From NCBI GenBank assembly GCA_002312935.1, contig DCAT01000192.1, positions 1 through 35,382 of the forward strand: a stretch of DNA of 35,382 nucleotides, in the 5' to 3' direction. The notes below the pieces were generated by a model. It was not told the origin of the DNA and searched no databases. It saw only the letters and a list, made by a program, of their open reading frames with translations. Position 1 is the stretch's first letter, and every line of letters begins with the position of its first letter. Shown here one piece after another: positions 1 through 8,037 of the stretch. This stretch comes from Oceanospirillaceae bacterium UBA1126. GTDB taxonomy: Bacteria > Pseudomonadota > Gammaproteobacteria > Pseudomonadales > Balneatricaceae. Made by a program: the position numbers and the translations under genes.

Positions 1-76
1 CACAATGAGTGGGAATAGTTTAGTGCCTATTCTAAGGGAATCACTGCAGAAAAGAAGCATGCCGAAGTAAAAGCTA

Positions 77-85
77 TGCTAAAAT
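77..85 (+). promoter_or_regulatory. candidate extended -10 promoter for ftsYEX
   Basis: TGC followed by TAAAAT matches an extended -10 element about 50 bases ahead of the ftsY start. No good -35 hexamer is visible 16-18 bases upstream, which is tolerated by extended -10 promoters. The assignment is inferred from sequence only. Confidence 0.35.
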
Positions 86-136
86 TTACGCTTTTATTAT
101 TCTTCATTCCGCACAAACCGAGACGCACCCGACATC

Positions 137-1243
137 ATGGCCCTGTTTAATTTATTTGGCAAAAACAAAAAACCTGCGCAGAAAACAGATGTTTCTGTAG
201 CAGAGCACACGGTTGCAACTTTTCAGGACACTGTTGAGCATCAGCAGGCTAACGCTTCACCAATGGCAGCCGCTGTTGTGACAGAGTCTCAGCCAAAACA
301 GAGCCTTTTGGGGCGTATAAAAAGTGGCCTTAGTCGTACTCGCGGTAATTTAGGTGATGGTCTTTCTAACCTATTTTTAGGCGCCAAACAAATCGATGAC
401 GACTTGTTTGAAGAGCTAGAAACCCAACTATTAGTTGCAGACGTGGGGATAGAAGCCACTGCAAGCCTGCTTAAAAAGCTCAGTGATCGGGTTGCCCGCA
501 AAGATCTACAAGACCCTCCAGCACTTTATAAAGCCTTAAAAGAAGAACTTGCAACATTATTACAAGGCAGCCAAGCAGCCTTAGAGATTCCTCAACAAGA
601 TAGCCCTTTTGTGATTCTTATGGTCGGGGTTAACGGCGCAGGCAAAACCACAACCATTGGTAAGCTGAGCAAACGATTCCAAAGCCAAGGGAAATCAGTT
701 TTATTGGCCGCTGGCGACACCTTTCGTGCGGCTGCCGTTGAACAGTTGCAAGAATGGGGAACACGCAACAATGTGCCCGTTGTTGCCCAGCATACAGGAG
801 CTGATAGCGCCTCTGTAATCTTTGATGCAGTGCAGTCGGCCAAGGCAAAAGGTATTGACGTGGTGATTGCAGATACAGCTGGGCGCTTACAAAACAAATC
901 TCACTTAATGGATGAGTTAAGCAAAATTGTGCGGGTGATGAAAAAATTAGATGTTAATGCCCCTCATGAGGTCATGTTAGTGCTTGATGCTGGCACCGGA
1001 CAGAACGCCTTGAGCCAAGCTAGCCTTTTTGGTGCTGCTGTGGGGGTAACCGGAATAACCCTCACTAAACTTGACGGCACTGCTAAAGGCGGCGTTATTT
1101 TTGCCATGGCGCAGCAGCTACAACTTCCTATTAGGTTTATTGGGGTGGGTGAGCAGGCAGACGACCTGCGACCGTTTGAAGCCGATGTATTCATTGACGC
1201 CCTATTTAGTGAAACTAAGCTAACGCAAAAAAGTGCCTCATGA
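137..1243 (+). CDS. ftsY: signal recognition particle receptor FtsY
   Basis: SRP receptor GTPase that docks the SRP-ribosome complex at the inner membrane for co-translational insertion of membrane proteins. The 368-residue protein has a variable N-terminal part of about 60 residues, a helical N domain (about 70-150) and the G domain. GVNGAGKT at 164-171 is the P-loop, DTAGRLQ near 246 is the G3 motif and TKLDGTAKGG near 313 contains the G4 motif, all typical of the SRP/FtsY GTPases. It is the first gene of the conserved ftsY-ftsE-ftsX-rpoH block, and its stop overlaps the ftsE start by four bases (ATGA). The ATG used here has no clear Shine-Dalgarno sequence, but the length fits the family. 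Confidence 0.97.
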   Translation: MALFNLFGKNKKPAQKTDVSVAEHTVATFQDTVEHQQANASPMAAAVVTESQPKQSLLGRIKSGLSRTRGNLGDGLSNLFLGAKQIDDDLFEELETQLLVADVGIEATASLLKKLSDRVARKDLQDPPALYKALKEELATLLQGSQAALEIPQQDSPFVILMVGVNGAGKTTTIGKLSKRFQSQGKSVLLAAGDTFRAAAVEQLQEWGTRNNVPVVAQHTGADSASVIFDAVQSAKAKGIDVVIADTAGRLQNKSHLMDELSKIVRVMKKLDVNAPHEVMLVLDAGTGQNALSQASLFGAAVGVTGITLTKLDGTAKGGVIFAMAQQLQLPIRFIGVGEQADDLRPFEADVFIDALFSETKLTQKSAS

Positions 1244-1911
1244 TTCGTTTTGAGCAGGTGGGCAAAAAATATCGTGACAAGAACGCGTTAGTGAGTAACA
1301 ACTTTCATTTACAGCGCGGTGACATGGCTTTTTTAACTGGACACTCAGGTGCTGGAAAAAGTACCCTGCTAAAACTCATCATGCTTATGGAGCGCCCAAC
1401 CAGTGGCAAAGTTATTGTTGACCGAGAAGACTTAAGCCAACTTAGCCGTACACAGATTCCAGCGCATCGCAGAAAAATCGGCCTTGTATTTCAGAATCAC
1501 CAGTTACTAATGGATTACTCTGTATTCGATAACGTAGCCCTGCCTCTTAAAATCAGTGGCTATAATGAGCGAGATTCTGGCCGGCGTGTCAGAGCTGCTT
1601 TAGACAAGGTTGGCTTATTAGATAAAGAAAAACTATCACCACAAGTACTATCCAGTGGCGAACAACAACGTATTGGTATAGCTCGCGCCATCGTTAACAA
1701 ACCCAAACTTATATTGGCCGACGAACCCACAGGCAACTTAGACCCTGCATTGTCTGCTGAAATTATGCATCTGTTTCAACAGTTCAACCAAGTGGGCGTC
1801 ACTGTGCTCATTGCCAGCCATGACCTAGCGCTTATTCAGCGCCTACAGCACCCCGTTATTCAGCTTAACCAAGGCCGAATTAGTGGACCACTTTCAGTAA
1901 TGGGGGCGTAA
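1240..1911 (+). CDS. ftsE: cell division ATP-binding protein FtsE
   Basis: ATPase of the FtsEX complex, an ABC-type assembly at the divisome that transmits ATP hydrolysis across the membrane to a periplasmic hydrolase activator (EnvC in enterics). The 223-residue protein has Walker A GHSGAGKST at about 35-43, the ABC signature with the FtsE-like form LSSGEQQRIGIARA, and Walker B LILADEPTGNLDP followed by the switch histidine in ASHD. It overlaps ftsY by four bases and is followed two bases later by ftsX, so the three are very probably translationally coupled. An envC gene lies about 26 kb downstream in the same window. Confidence 0.97.
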   Translation: MIRFEQVGKKYRDKNALVSNNFHLQRGDMAFLTGHSGAGKSTLLKLIMLMERPTSGKVIVDREDLSQLSRTQIPAHRRKIGLVFQNHQLLMDYSVFDNVALPLKISGYNERDSGRRVRAALDKVGLLDKEKLSPQVLSSGEQQRIGIARAIVNKPKLILADEPTGNLDPALSAEIMHLFQQFNQVGVTVLIASHDLALIQRLQHPVIQLNQGRISGPLSVMGA

Positions 1912-1913
1912 TT

Positions 1914-2888
1914 ATGGCTTTTTTTAAGCGTCGCCCTGCCCATAATGCCAGCCGTTCTCAGCCTGAAAGTCCCGCTAAACGGCTACTTAGAGAACACAAA
2001 GAGGTCGCTATTAGTAGTTGGTGCAGGCTATGGCAGTCGCCCTTAGCTAACCTATTAACCTGGCTAACATTAGCCATAGCATTGGCTTTGCCAGCGGCGT
2101 TGTTGTTACTCTTAAGCCAAGCTCAGCACTTAGGTAAGCAGGTTAATCAGAGTAGCCACATAAGTGTATTTTTGGCTTCAGATGTAAGCCGTGAACAAGG
2201 TCAATTGATCACTGGTCAATTAGGCTCCAGGCCAGACATTGCTCAGGCAACTTACATCTCGGCCGAGCAGGCATTAGCTGATTTTAAAGCCAGTAGTGGG
2301 CTAGAAGATATATTAACAAGCCTCACTGATAATCCCCTGCCTGCAACTATACTAATAGAGCCAGCCAACACCTCCTTAGGCCCAAAAGCTATCGCAACAC
2401 TTACCCAACAGTTACGACAGCAAGACCCCATTGATCAAGTATTAGTGGACATGGAGTGGTTAGATCGCCTACAAGCACTGTTGGATACAAGCGAGCGATT
2501 TACATACAGCTTAGCGCTTTTACTAGCACTTGGTGTATTGCTTGTGGTGGGCAACACTGTGCGCTTACAAATAGAAAGCAGAAAACAAGAGATTTTGGTT
2601 ATTAAATTAGTGGGAGGAACTGATGCCTATTTGCGGCGCCCATTTCTATATGCCGGGCTTTGGGCTGGCTTATTTTCGGCCTTAATTGCTTGGGTCATTC
2701 TCCAGCTAGGAGTAGCCTACTTGCATCCGCCCTTATTATCATTGGCGCAAAGCTACCAAAGTGACTGGCAACTGCAAGGCTTAAGTTGGATGGGGAGTTT
2801 TAATCTATTTGTTGCTAGCTGCGGGCTATCGGTATTGGGGGCAAGCTTAACCGTGGGCCGCCAACTACGCCTTATTGAGCCCAAATAA
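1914..2888 (+). CDS. ftsX: cell division permease-like protein FtsX
   Basis: Membrane subunit of FtsEX. The 324-residue protein has a cytoplasmic N-terminal stretch of about 45 residues, a first transmembrane segment around 48-70, a periplasmic domain of about 130 residues that in known systems contacts the hydrolase activator, and three further hydrophobic segments around 200-220, 245-265 and 290-310. This is the standard four-helix FtsX layout. It begins two bases after the ftsE stop. No strong intrinsic terminator is visible between ftsX and rpoH, so read-through into rpoH is possible. Confidence 0.95.
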   Translation: MAFFKRRPAHNASRSQPESPAKRLLREHKEVAISSWCRLWQSPLANLLTWLTLAIALALPAALLLLLSQAQHLGKQVNQSSHISVFLASDVSREQGQLITGQLGSRPDIAQATYISAEQALADFKASSGLEDILTSLTDNPLPATILIEPANTSLGPKAIATLTQQLRQQDPIDQVLVDMEWLDRLQALLDTSERFTYSLALLLALGVLLVVGNTVRLQIESRKQEILVIKLVGGTDAYLRRPFLYAGLWAGLFSALIAWVILQLGVAYLHPPLLSLAQSYQSDWQLQGLSWMGSFNLFVASCGLSVLGASLTVGRQLRLIEPK

Positions 2889-3032
2889 GGTCCTTGTAGG
2901 GGTTTACAAAGCTTTACAGGGAAATACCCCAACTGAGACTTGCACTCTCGCCATTTCAGCCCTAAAATACAACTCTTAATTTTGCCGTCGTAAGCCAAAT
3001 CTTAATATTAGACAAGTATTATGTATGTGAGA

Positions 3033-3083
3033 AAATGCATGCATTTGCGGCAATAGTCCCAGAAAATGGCCAAAACAGGCCAT
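3033..3083. promoter_or_regulatory. two dyads in the rpoH leader
   Basis: The 241-base ftsX-rpoH gap holds a perfect 14-bp palindrome, AAATGCATGCATTT (3033-3046), and a separate hairpin at 3066-3083 in which ATGGCC and GGCCAT pair around a six-base loop. rpoH leaders in gammaproteobacteria carry several promoters and regulatory sites. I cannot assign these dyads to a known regulator, and no canonical -35/-10 pair stands out. Confidence 0.3.
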
Positions 3084-3129
3084 ACTTAGAATAAGTTTAA
3101 GAGCGGACTCAAAGACTACGGAGATTGTT

Positions 3130-4017
3130 ATGACCAAGTCATTATCAGCTATTGATGCATTAGCACCAGGCCAAAGCCACGAGGCTTACCTACAAACGAT
3201 CAGCACCATCCCCATTCTTACGGTTGAGCAAGAGCGAGCACTGGCTGAACGTCTGTATTATGAAAATGATTTAGATGCAGCACGCCAACTCGTTATGTCT
3301 CACCTGCGCTTCGTGGCTCATATTGCCAAAAGCTACTCTGGTTACGGCCTACCTATTGCTGACCTAGTGCAAGAAGGTAACGCAGGCTTAATGAAAGCGG
3401 TTAAGCGTTTTAACCCAGAAGTGGGTGTACGCTTGGTTTCTTTCGCTGTGCATTGGATCAAAGCCGAAATGCACGAATATATTTTACGCAACTGGCGCAT
3501 TGTTAAAGTAGCGACGACCAAGAGCCAGCGGAAACTGTTTTTTAATCTGCGCAGCTCCAAAAAGAAATTGGCTTGGTTGACGCATGCAGAAGTGCAATCC
3601 ATGGCAGCAGACCTAGGCGTTGATGCTAAAGTTGTAATGCAAATGGAAGGCCGCATGTCTGCTCATGACACCCCATTTGATGCGCCAGAGGGTGATGAAG
3701 ACAGCGCATATCAGGCGCCAGCTTATTACCTTGAAGATCACTCAGGTGACCCTGCTAGGCAGCTGGAAGCCAGTAATTGGGAAGAAGATTCCAATACACG
3801 TTTAGCAACCGCCATGGGTGACCTAGACCCTCGCAGCCGTGATATATTGCAGCAGCGTTGGTTGAGCCACTCTAAGGCCACCTTACATAATTTGGCTGAC
3901 CAGTACGAAGTGTCTGCAGAGCGAATTCGCCAGCTTGAAAAGAATGCTATGAAAAAGCTAAAAGCGGCAATGAGTGTTGGCATGGATTCAGATGGGGAAG
4001 GCGCTTACGCGTTTTAA
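3130..4017 (+). CDS. rpoH: heat-shock sigma factor RpoH (sigma-32)
   Basis: Alternative sigma factor that directs RNA polymerase to heat-shock promoters. The 295-residue protein has region 2 (about 55-125, including GNAGLMKAVKRFNPEVGVRL), the RpoH-specific box QRKLFFNLR just after region 2.4, and region 4 with a helix-turn-helix near the C-terminus (YEVSAERIRQLEKNAMKKL). The RpoH box separates it from RpoD, RpoS and FliA. A good ribosome binding site, GGAG, lies upstream of the ATG. Its position after ftsYEX is conserved in gammaproteobacteria. A well-formed sigma-32 promoter lies ahead of hslV in this same window. Confidence 0.97.
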   Translation: MTKSLSAIDALAPGQSHEAYLQTISTIPILTVEQERALAERLYYENDLDAARQLVMSHLRFVAHIAKSYSGYGLPIADLVQEGNAGLMKAVKRFNPEVGVRLVSFAVHWIKAEMHEYILRNWRIVKVATTKSQRKLFFNLRSSKKKLAWLTHAEVQSMAADLGVDAKVVMQMEGRMSAHDTPFDAPEGDEDSAYQAPAYYLEDHSGDPARQLEASNWEEDSNTRLATAMGDLDPRSRDILQQRWLSHSKATLHNLADQYEVSAERIRQLEKNAMKKLKAAMSVGMDSDGEGAYAF

Positions 4018-4047
4018 CCCCTAGCTGAACCTCAGTTAGACATCCCA

Positions 4048-4070
4048 AAAACCCACCGAGCGTGGGTTTT
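4048..4070. terminator. bidirectional intrinsic terminator between rpoH and tesA
   Basis: The stem ACCCAC/GTGGGT is extended by an A-run on the left and a T-run on the right, around a five-base loop. The A/T flanks give a U-tract on both strands, which suits the convergent rpoH and tesA genes. Confidence 0.8.
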
Positions 4071-4076
4071 GTTATT

Positions 4077-4715
4077 TCAGGGCACCCAGATGTCTGCTAA
4101 ATTACGCCATACATTATCAACAATAATAGGCTGAGCTTCGGGGGTTGGGTGCAGGCCATCAGGCTGCATTAAATCATTATTAATAGCAATATTGTCTAAT
4201 ATAAAAGGCACTCGAGCGGTCTTATATCGCCCAGCAAGGGTTTCATATTGAGCAAAAAAAGGTGCTGTGTAGCGCGCTCCATAATTCGGCGGCAACTGAA
4301 TTCCCATAACAACTACTTGGGCCCCAGCCAGCTGGCTTTGTTCAATCATAGCTGCCAGGTTAGTGGTGATGTTGACGACGGGGTACCCTCGCAAACCATC
4401 GTTAGCGCCCAGCTCTAACAATACCCACTGGGGTTGAAACTGACTTAGCAACGCAGGTAATCGGCGAACCCCTCCCTGAGTTGTTTCACCACTCACGCTG
4501 GCATTAATCACCTGCCACTGATCATTAGTTCTACTAGCATTTAACTTGTCTTGCAGCAAAGCTGGCCAAGCTTGCTCTAGCGACATACCATAACCAGCAC
4601 TCAAACTATCCCCCATGACCAATATGGTCTGATCCTTAGCCCAACCCCCAGGCATCCACAAAAGGCTAGCAATACTGCAAAAGTAGAATGTAAATATTTT
4701 GAAAAACTGCATCAT
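4077..4715 (-). CDS. tesA: periplasmic SGNH/GDSL esterase, TesA-type
   Basis: Multifunctional acyl-CoA thioesterase I/arylesterase/lysophospholipase family (SGNH hydrolases), probably periplasmic. The 212-residue protein begins with a hydrophobic signal peptide ending near GWA (residue 26). Block I, MGDSLSAGYG, supplies the nucleophile (S37), block III is GANDGLRG, and the C-terminal DGLHP supplies the catalytic Asp-His (D186, H189). The gene is divergent from the ybbA-ybbP pair, the same arrangement as tesA-ybbA-ybbP in E. coli, which supports the assignment. The exact substrate cannot be read from the sequence. Confidence 0.9.
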   Translation of the reverse strand: MMQFFKIFTFYFCSIASLLWMPGGWAKDQTILVMGDSLSAGYGMSLEQAWPALLQDKLNASRTNDQWQVINASVSGETTQGGVRRLPALLSQFQPQWVLLELGANDGLRGYPVVNITTNLAAMIEQSQLAGAQVVVMGIQLPPNYGARYTAPFFAQYETLAGRYKTARVPFILDNIAINNDLMQPDGLHPTPEAQPIIVDNVWRNLADIWVP

Positions 4716-4745
4716 ATCCTTTCCTTAGTGACTCAGCAGACGCCA

Positions 4746-4761
4746 TAATAGGCGCCTATTA
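4746..4761. promoter_or_regulatory. perfect 16-bp palindrome between tesA and ybbA
   Basis: TAATAGGCGCCTATTA is identical to its own reverse complement and lies in the 64-base gap between two divergent genes, 18 bases before the ybbA ATG and 30 bases before the tesA ATG. The position suits an operator bound by a dimeric regulator. No regulator gene is adjacent, and I do not recognise the motif. Confidence 0.45.
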
Positions 4762-4779
4762 AATTATTGAGTTGTCCCT

Positions 4780-5481
4780 ATGCCTTCTTCCACGCCCTTT
4801 TTGGCTGCCCAAAACGTCAGCCAAATTGTAGCTAACCCTCAAGCCAGCCAATCTAACGACTTACACATATTACAAGACGTAAATTTTACCATAGAAGCTG
4901 GCCAATCTGTTGCCATAGTTGGTGCTTCTGGCTCTGGAAAAACCACTTTATTAGGCATGATGGCTGGCTTAGACAGCCCTAGCCATGGACAACTATTTTT
5001 AGCCCATAAAGACCTCACGCAACTTAATGAAGAACATCGAGCCGAGCTACGTAAACATCAAGTTGCATTTATATTCCAGAATTTTCAACTTCTACCGAGC
5101 CTTACCGCGATAGAAAACATCATGCTGCCGCTAGAAGTAAAAGGTAGCCGTGATGCTGACGCACTGGCAAAAAAATATTTAACCCACGTCGGACTGGCTG
5201 AGCGTGGCCATCATTATCCCAACCAACTCTCTGGTGGCGAACAACAACGTGTTGCCATTGCTCGCGCCTTTGCCGCACAAGCGCCTATTTTGTTTGCCGA
5301 TGAGCCTACAGGTAATTTAGACACAGAGACTGGCCACCATATTATTGAGCTCTTGTTTGAACTTAATCAACAACACCACACCACGCTGGTACTAGTCACC
5401 CACGATTTAGAATTGGCACAACGCTGCGAGCGAAGGTTGTCCCTAACAGCTGGACAACTTACGGAACTCACAGATGTTTAA
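4780..5481 (+). CDS. ybbA: ABC transporter ATP-binding protein, YbbA-type
   Basis: ATPase of a LolD/MacB-like (type VII) ABC system whose partner is the large permease encoded next. The 233-residue protein has Walker A GASGSGKTT near 48-56, the Q-loop in FIFQNFQLLPSL, the signature LSGGEQQRVAIARAF and Walker B ILFADEPTGNLD with the H-loop THD. The first ATG is preceded by no recognisable ribosome binding site, so translation may be leaderless or start-dependent on the short upstream region. It overlaps the permease gene by eight bases. The linkage with tesA is conserved, but the substrate of the YbbAP system is not settled. Confidence 0.9.
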   Translation: MPSSTPFLAAQNVSQIVANPQASQSNDLHILQDVNFTIEAGQSVAIVGASGSGKTTLLGMMAGLDSPSHGQLFLAHKDLTQLNEEHRAELRKHQVAFIFQNFQLLPSLTAIENIMLPLEVKGSRDADALAKKYLTHVGLAERGHHYPNQLSGGEQQRVAIARAFAAQAPILFADEPTGNLDTETGHHIIELLFELNQQHHTTLVLVTHDLELAQRCERRLSLTAGQLTELTDV

Positions 5482-7924
5482 ACTAGCCGCCCGCCTAGCG
5501 TGGCGAGACTGGCGCGGCGGAGAACTTTCTCTACTATTTGTCGCTTTAGTTCTCGCCACTACTAGTGTTACCAGTATTAGCCTATTTACTCAACAAGTTA
5601 AGCAATCGATGGTGGCGCAAGGTGCAAACCTTATCGCTGCAGACTTACGCCTTAACACCAGCCAACCTGTGCCTCAACTATGGCTAGATAAAGCCCAGGC
5701 TTTATCCTTACAACAAGCACAGCTGAGTCAGTTTCAGGCCATGGTATTTGCCCCACAGGGTATGCAACTAGCCAGCATTAAAGCTGTCTCAGAAAATTAC
5801 CCATTGCGAGGTGAAATTACTGTAAGCACTGCTGCCTTTGAGCTAGGTACGGCTATAGAACATGGTCCTATACAGGGAGAAATATGGCCTGATTCTCGCC
5901 TATTAGCCAGCCTAAATGCTAAATTAAATGACACTATTGATGTTGGTCAACTTAGCTTAAAAATAAGCCAGATACTCATGTCTGAACCAGATCAGGCTAG
6001 CGGTTTTTCAGGCTTCGCTCCTAGTGCCATGATGCACCTGTCAGACCTTGAAGCAACCGAGGCCGTTCAGACAGGCAGTAGAGTAAAAAACCGGTGGTTA
6101 TTAGCGGGTGAAAATAATGCACTAACTCAGCTGCAACAAGACATTAATCCTTTGCTAAAAAATGGCCAAAAGTGGCAATCCCCCACTGATGGTAATGTAA
6201 ATGTGGCAGCCACGTTAGACAAAGCGGAACAGTTTCTATTACTAGCAGGGTCGCTAGCAGTGGTTCTTGCTGGTGTAGCCCTGTCTCTTTCCACCCGCCG
6301 CTATAGCCTCCGCCAAGCTAAACACGTAGCTTTACTTAAGTGTCTTGGCCTTAAACCTAAACAATTACGCTTTTTGTACCTAAGCCAAATGGCACTGCTA
6401 GCGTTATTGGCTCTTTTAGTAAGCCTGCCCCTTGCTTGGGGCCTGTACCAAGGCCTTCTGTTATTAGTCGTTGACTATTTTCAAGCCGCATCCATCATCC
6501 CACCACTTGCTCCCTTTATACTTGGCGCAGGAACAGGCACATTGTGCTTGTTAGCTTTTGTATTACCCCCCATGTTAGCGCTAGCTAAGGTGGCTCCTGC
6601 AGAGGTTTTGCGCCAATCTTCCAGCCAGAGCAAAACCAACATAGGCCACCTGACTATAGGTTTTACCGCCGTAATTGCTTTAGTGTACTGGCACAGCCAA
6701 TCTATATTAATCACCTCTGCCCTTATCGTTGGTGTGGCCATTATTTTGGCTTTGCTGGCTTTGCTTGCTAGCCTGCTCATCAGGTTAGGCAATAAAATTC
6801 GCCCCCATTTAAGCCAAGGTGGCAAGATAGGTGTAGCGAATTTATCACGTAGAAAACACCAGAATAGCCTACAAGTGGCCATTTTTGGGCTTGCACTAAT
6901 GCTTCTATTTAGTTTAATTTCAGTACGAAGTTTCCTAATTGATGATTGGCAACAGCAGTTAAACCAAGACACTCCTAACCTGTTTTTATTCAACATTTAT
7001 CAACAGGAGCGTGAGTCTTTAGTCACTTCAATGGAACAGCAAGGATTAGCTACCCAAGGGTTAACTTTTTTCCCTATCGCCAGAGCCCGGCTCACCGAAC
7101 CTAAGGTAGAAGATCCCCGTGGGGACCGGGAACTTAATCTCACTTGGAGCCAAACTCTACCCATTGGTAACAGTATTAGCGCAGGCCAGTGGTGGGGTGA
7201 TAGCAATGCTAACCCGTTAGAAGTCTCGATAGAATCAGACTATGCGCAGCGGATGGGGTTAACATTGGGACAAAGCCTTACGTTTAATGTTGCCGGCATC
7301 CCACGCAAAGCTATTTTAAGCAGCCTCAGAGAAGTAGACTGGAGTACTATGCAGCCCAACTTCTTTTTTGTCTTTTCACAACCTTTAATCGATGCCAACA
7401 GCGCAAGCTATATGGCCAGTGTTTATGTTTCACCCGAGGACCGAAGCAAGCTTGGCCCTTTGTTGCGTCAACAACCCACTATATCTATGCTTGATGTAGA
7501 CCAAATTTTGCAACAGGTAAAGCAGGTTGTAGCTCAACTCTCTCTTGCCGTGGAGAGCATTTTAGTGATGGTTTTAGGTGCGGGTATATTAGTGTTAGTC
7601 GCCAGTATACAAGCCAGTATAGATGAGCGTCGGCACGAAAGTGCTATTCTACGAACCTTAGGTGCAAGCAAATCACTGATTCGCAGTATTTTATTAGTAG
7701 AGTACGCAAGCCTTGGATTTGTAGCAGGGCTTATTGCAGGAGTGAGTGCAGAAGCGTTAGTTGCCGTTCTGCAAAACCAATTATTTCAATTGCCACTCCA
7801 ATTTCATTGGCCCCTTTGGGTGCTTACGCCCTTTGCTGGCATGTTCATCATTGGCTCCTGCGGCTGGTGGTTTAATCGCTCAGTAGTAACGGCTCCACCA
7901 CTTAGAACACTACGGCAGACATAG
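5474..7924 (+). CDS. ybbP: ABC transporter permease, YbbP-type (FtsX-like)
   Basis: The 816-residue permease has one N-terminal transmembrane helix (about 18-40), a large periplasmic region, a cluster of helices around 250-430 with an FtsX-like domain, a second periplasmic region, and a second FtsX-like helix set near the C-terminus (about 690-800). The duplicated FtsX domains are characteristic of the YbbP/AttF family of MacB-superfamily permeases, which work by mechanotransmission or extraction of envelope substrates. It overlaps the ATPase gene by eight bases and forms an operon with it. The substrate is unknown. Confidence 0.9.
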   Translation: MFKLAARLAWRDWRGGELSLLFVALVLATTSVTSISLFTQQVKQSMVAQGANLIAADLRLNTSQPVPQLWLDKAQALSLQQAQLSQFQAMVFAPQGMQLASIKAVSENYPLRGEITVSTAAFELGTAIEHGPIQGEIWPDSRLLASLNAKLNDTIDVGQLSLKISQILMSEPDQASGFSGFAPSAMMHLSDLEATEAVQTGSRVKNRWLLAGENNALTQLQQDINPLLKNGQKWQSPTDGNVNVAATLDKAEQFLLLAGSLAVVLAGVALSLSTRRYSLRQAKHVALLKCLGLKPKQLRFLYLSQMALLALLALLVSLPLAWGLYQGLLLLVVDYFQAASIIPPLAPFILGAGTGTLCLLAFVLPPMLALAKVAPAEVLRQSSSQSKTNIGHLTIGFTAVIALVYWHSQSILITSALIVGVAIILALLALLASLLIRLGNKIRPHLSQGGKIGVANLSRRKHQNSLQVAIFGLALMLLFSLISVRSFLIDDWQQQLNQDTPNLFLFNIYQQERESLVTSMEQQGLATQGLTFFPIARARLTEPKVEDPRGDRELNLTWSQTLPIGNSISAGQWWGDSNANPLEVSIESDYAQRMGLTLGQSLTFNVAGIPRKAILSSLREVDWSTMQPNFFFVFSQPLIDANSASYMASVYVSPEDRSKLGPLLRQQPTISMLDVDQILQQVKQVVAQLSLAVESILVMVLGAGILVLVASIQASIDERRHESAILRTLGASKSLIRSILLVEYASLGFVAGLIAGVSAEALVAVLQNQLFQLPLQFHWPLWVLTPFAGMFIIGSCGWWFNRSVVTAPPLRTLRQT

Positions 7925-7993
7925 CCATTATTTCATGAGTAAACTAAAATGGGCTCACCTCAGCAGTTTTAAATACCACCGACAACAAAGAAA

Positions 7994-8037
7994 TACATTA
8001 CAATAGGTGAATTAAGTTCATTCTATTAGGTAATGTA
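7994..8037 (+). promoter_or_regulatory. long dyad covering the sulP translation start
   Basis: TACATTAC (7994-8001) pairs with GTAATGTA (8030-8037), AATAG (8002-8006) with CTATT (8023-8027), and TGAA (8008-8011) with TTCA (8017-8020): 17 base pairs in three blocks around a five-base loop. The right arm reaches the first base of the sulP ATG and the weak Shine-Dalgarno AGG at 8028-8030 lies in or beside it. It could be an mRNA hairpin that hides the ribosome binding site, or a DNA operator. Confidence 0.5.

Noticed and set aside
1..60. Open minus-strand frame starting at ATG 58-60 and running off the left edge (MLLFCSDSLRIGTKLFPLIV)
   Set aside because: A divergent gene ahead of ftsY (often an M16 peptidase in relatives) would fit here, and this is the only open minus frame, but 20 codons without a ribosome binding site are too little to support a gene.
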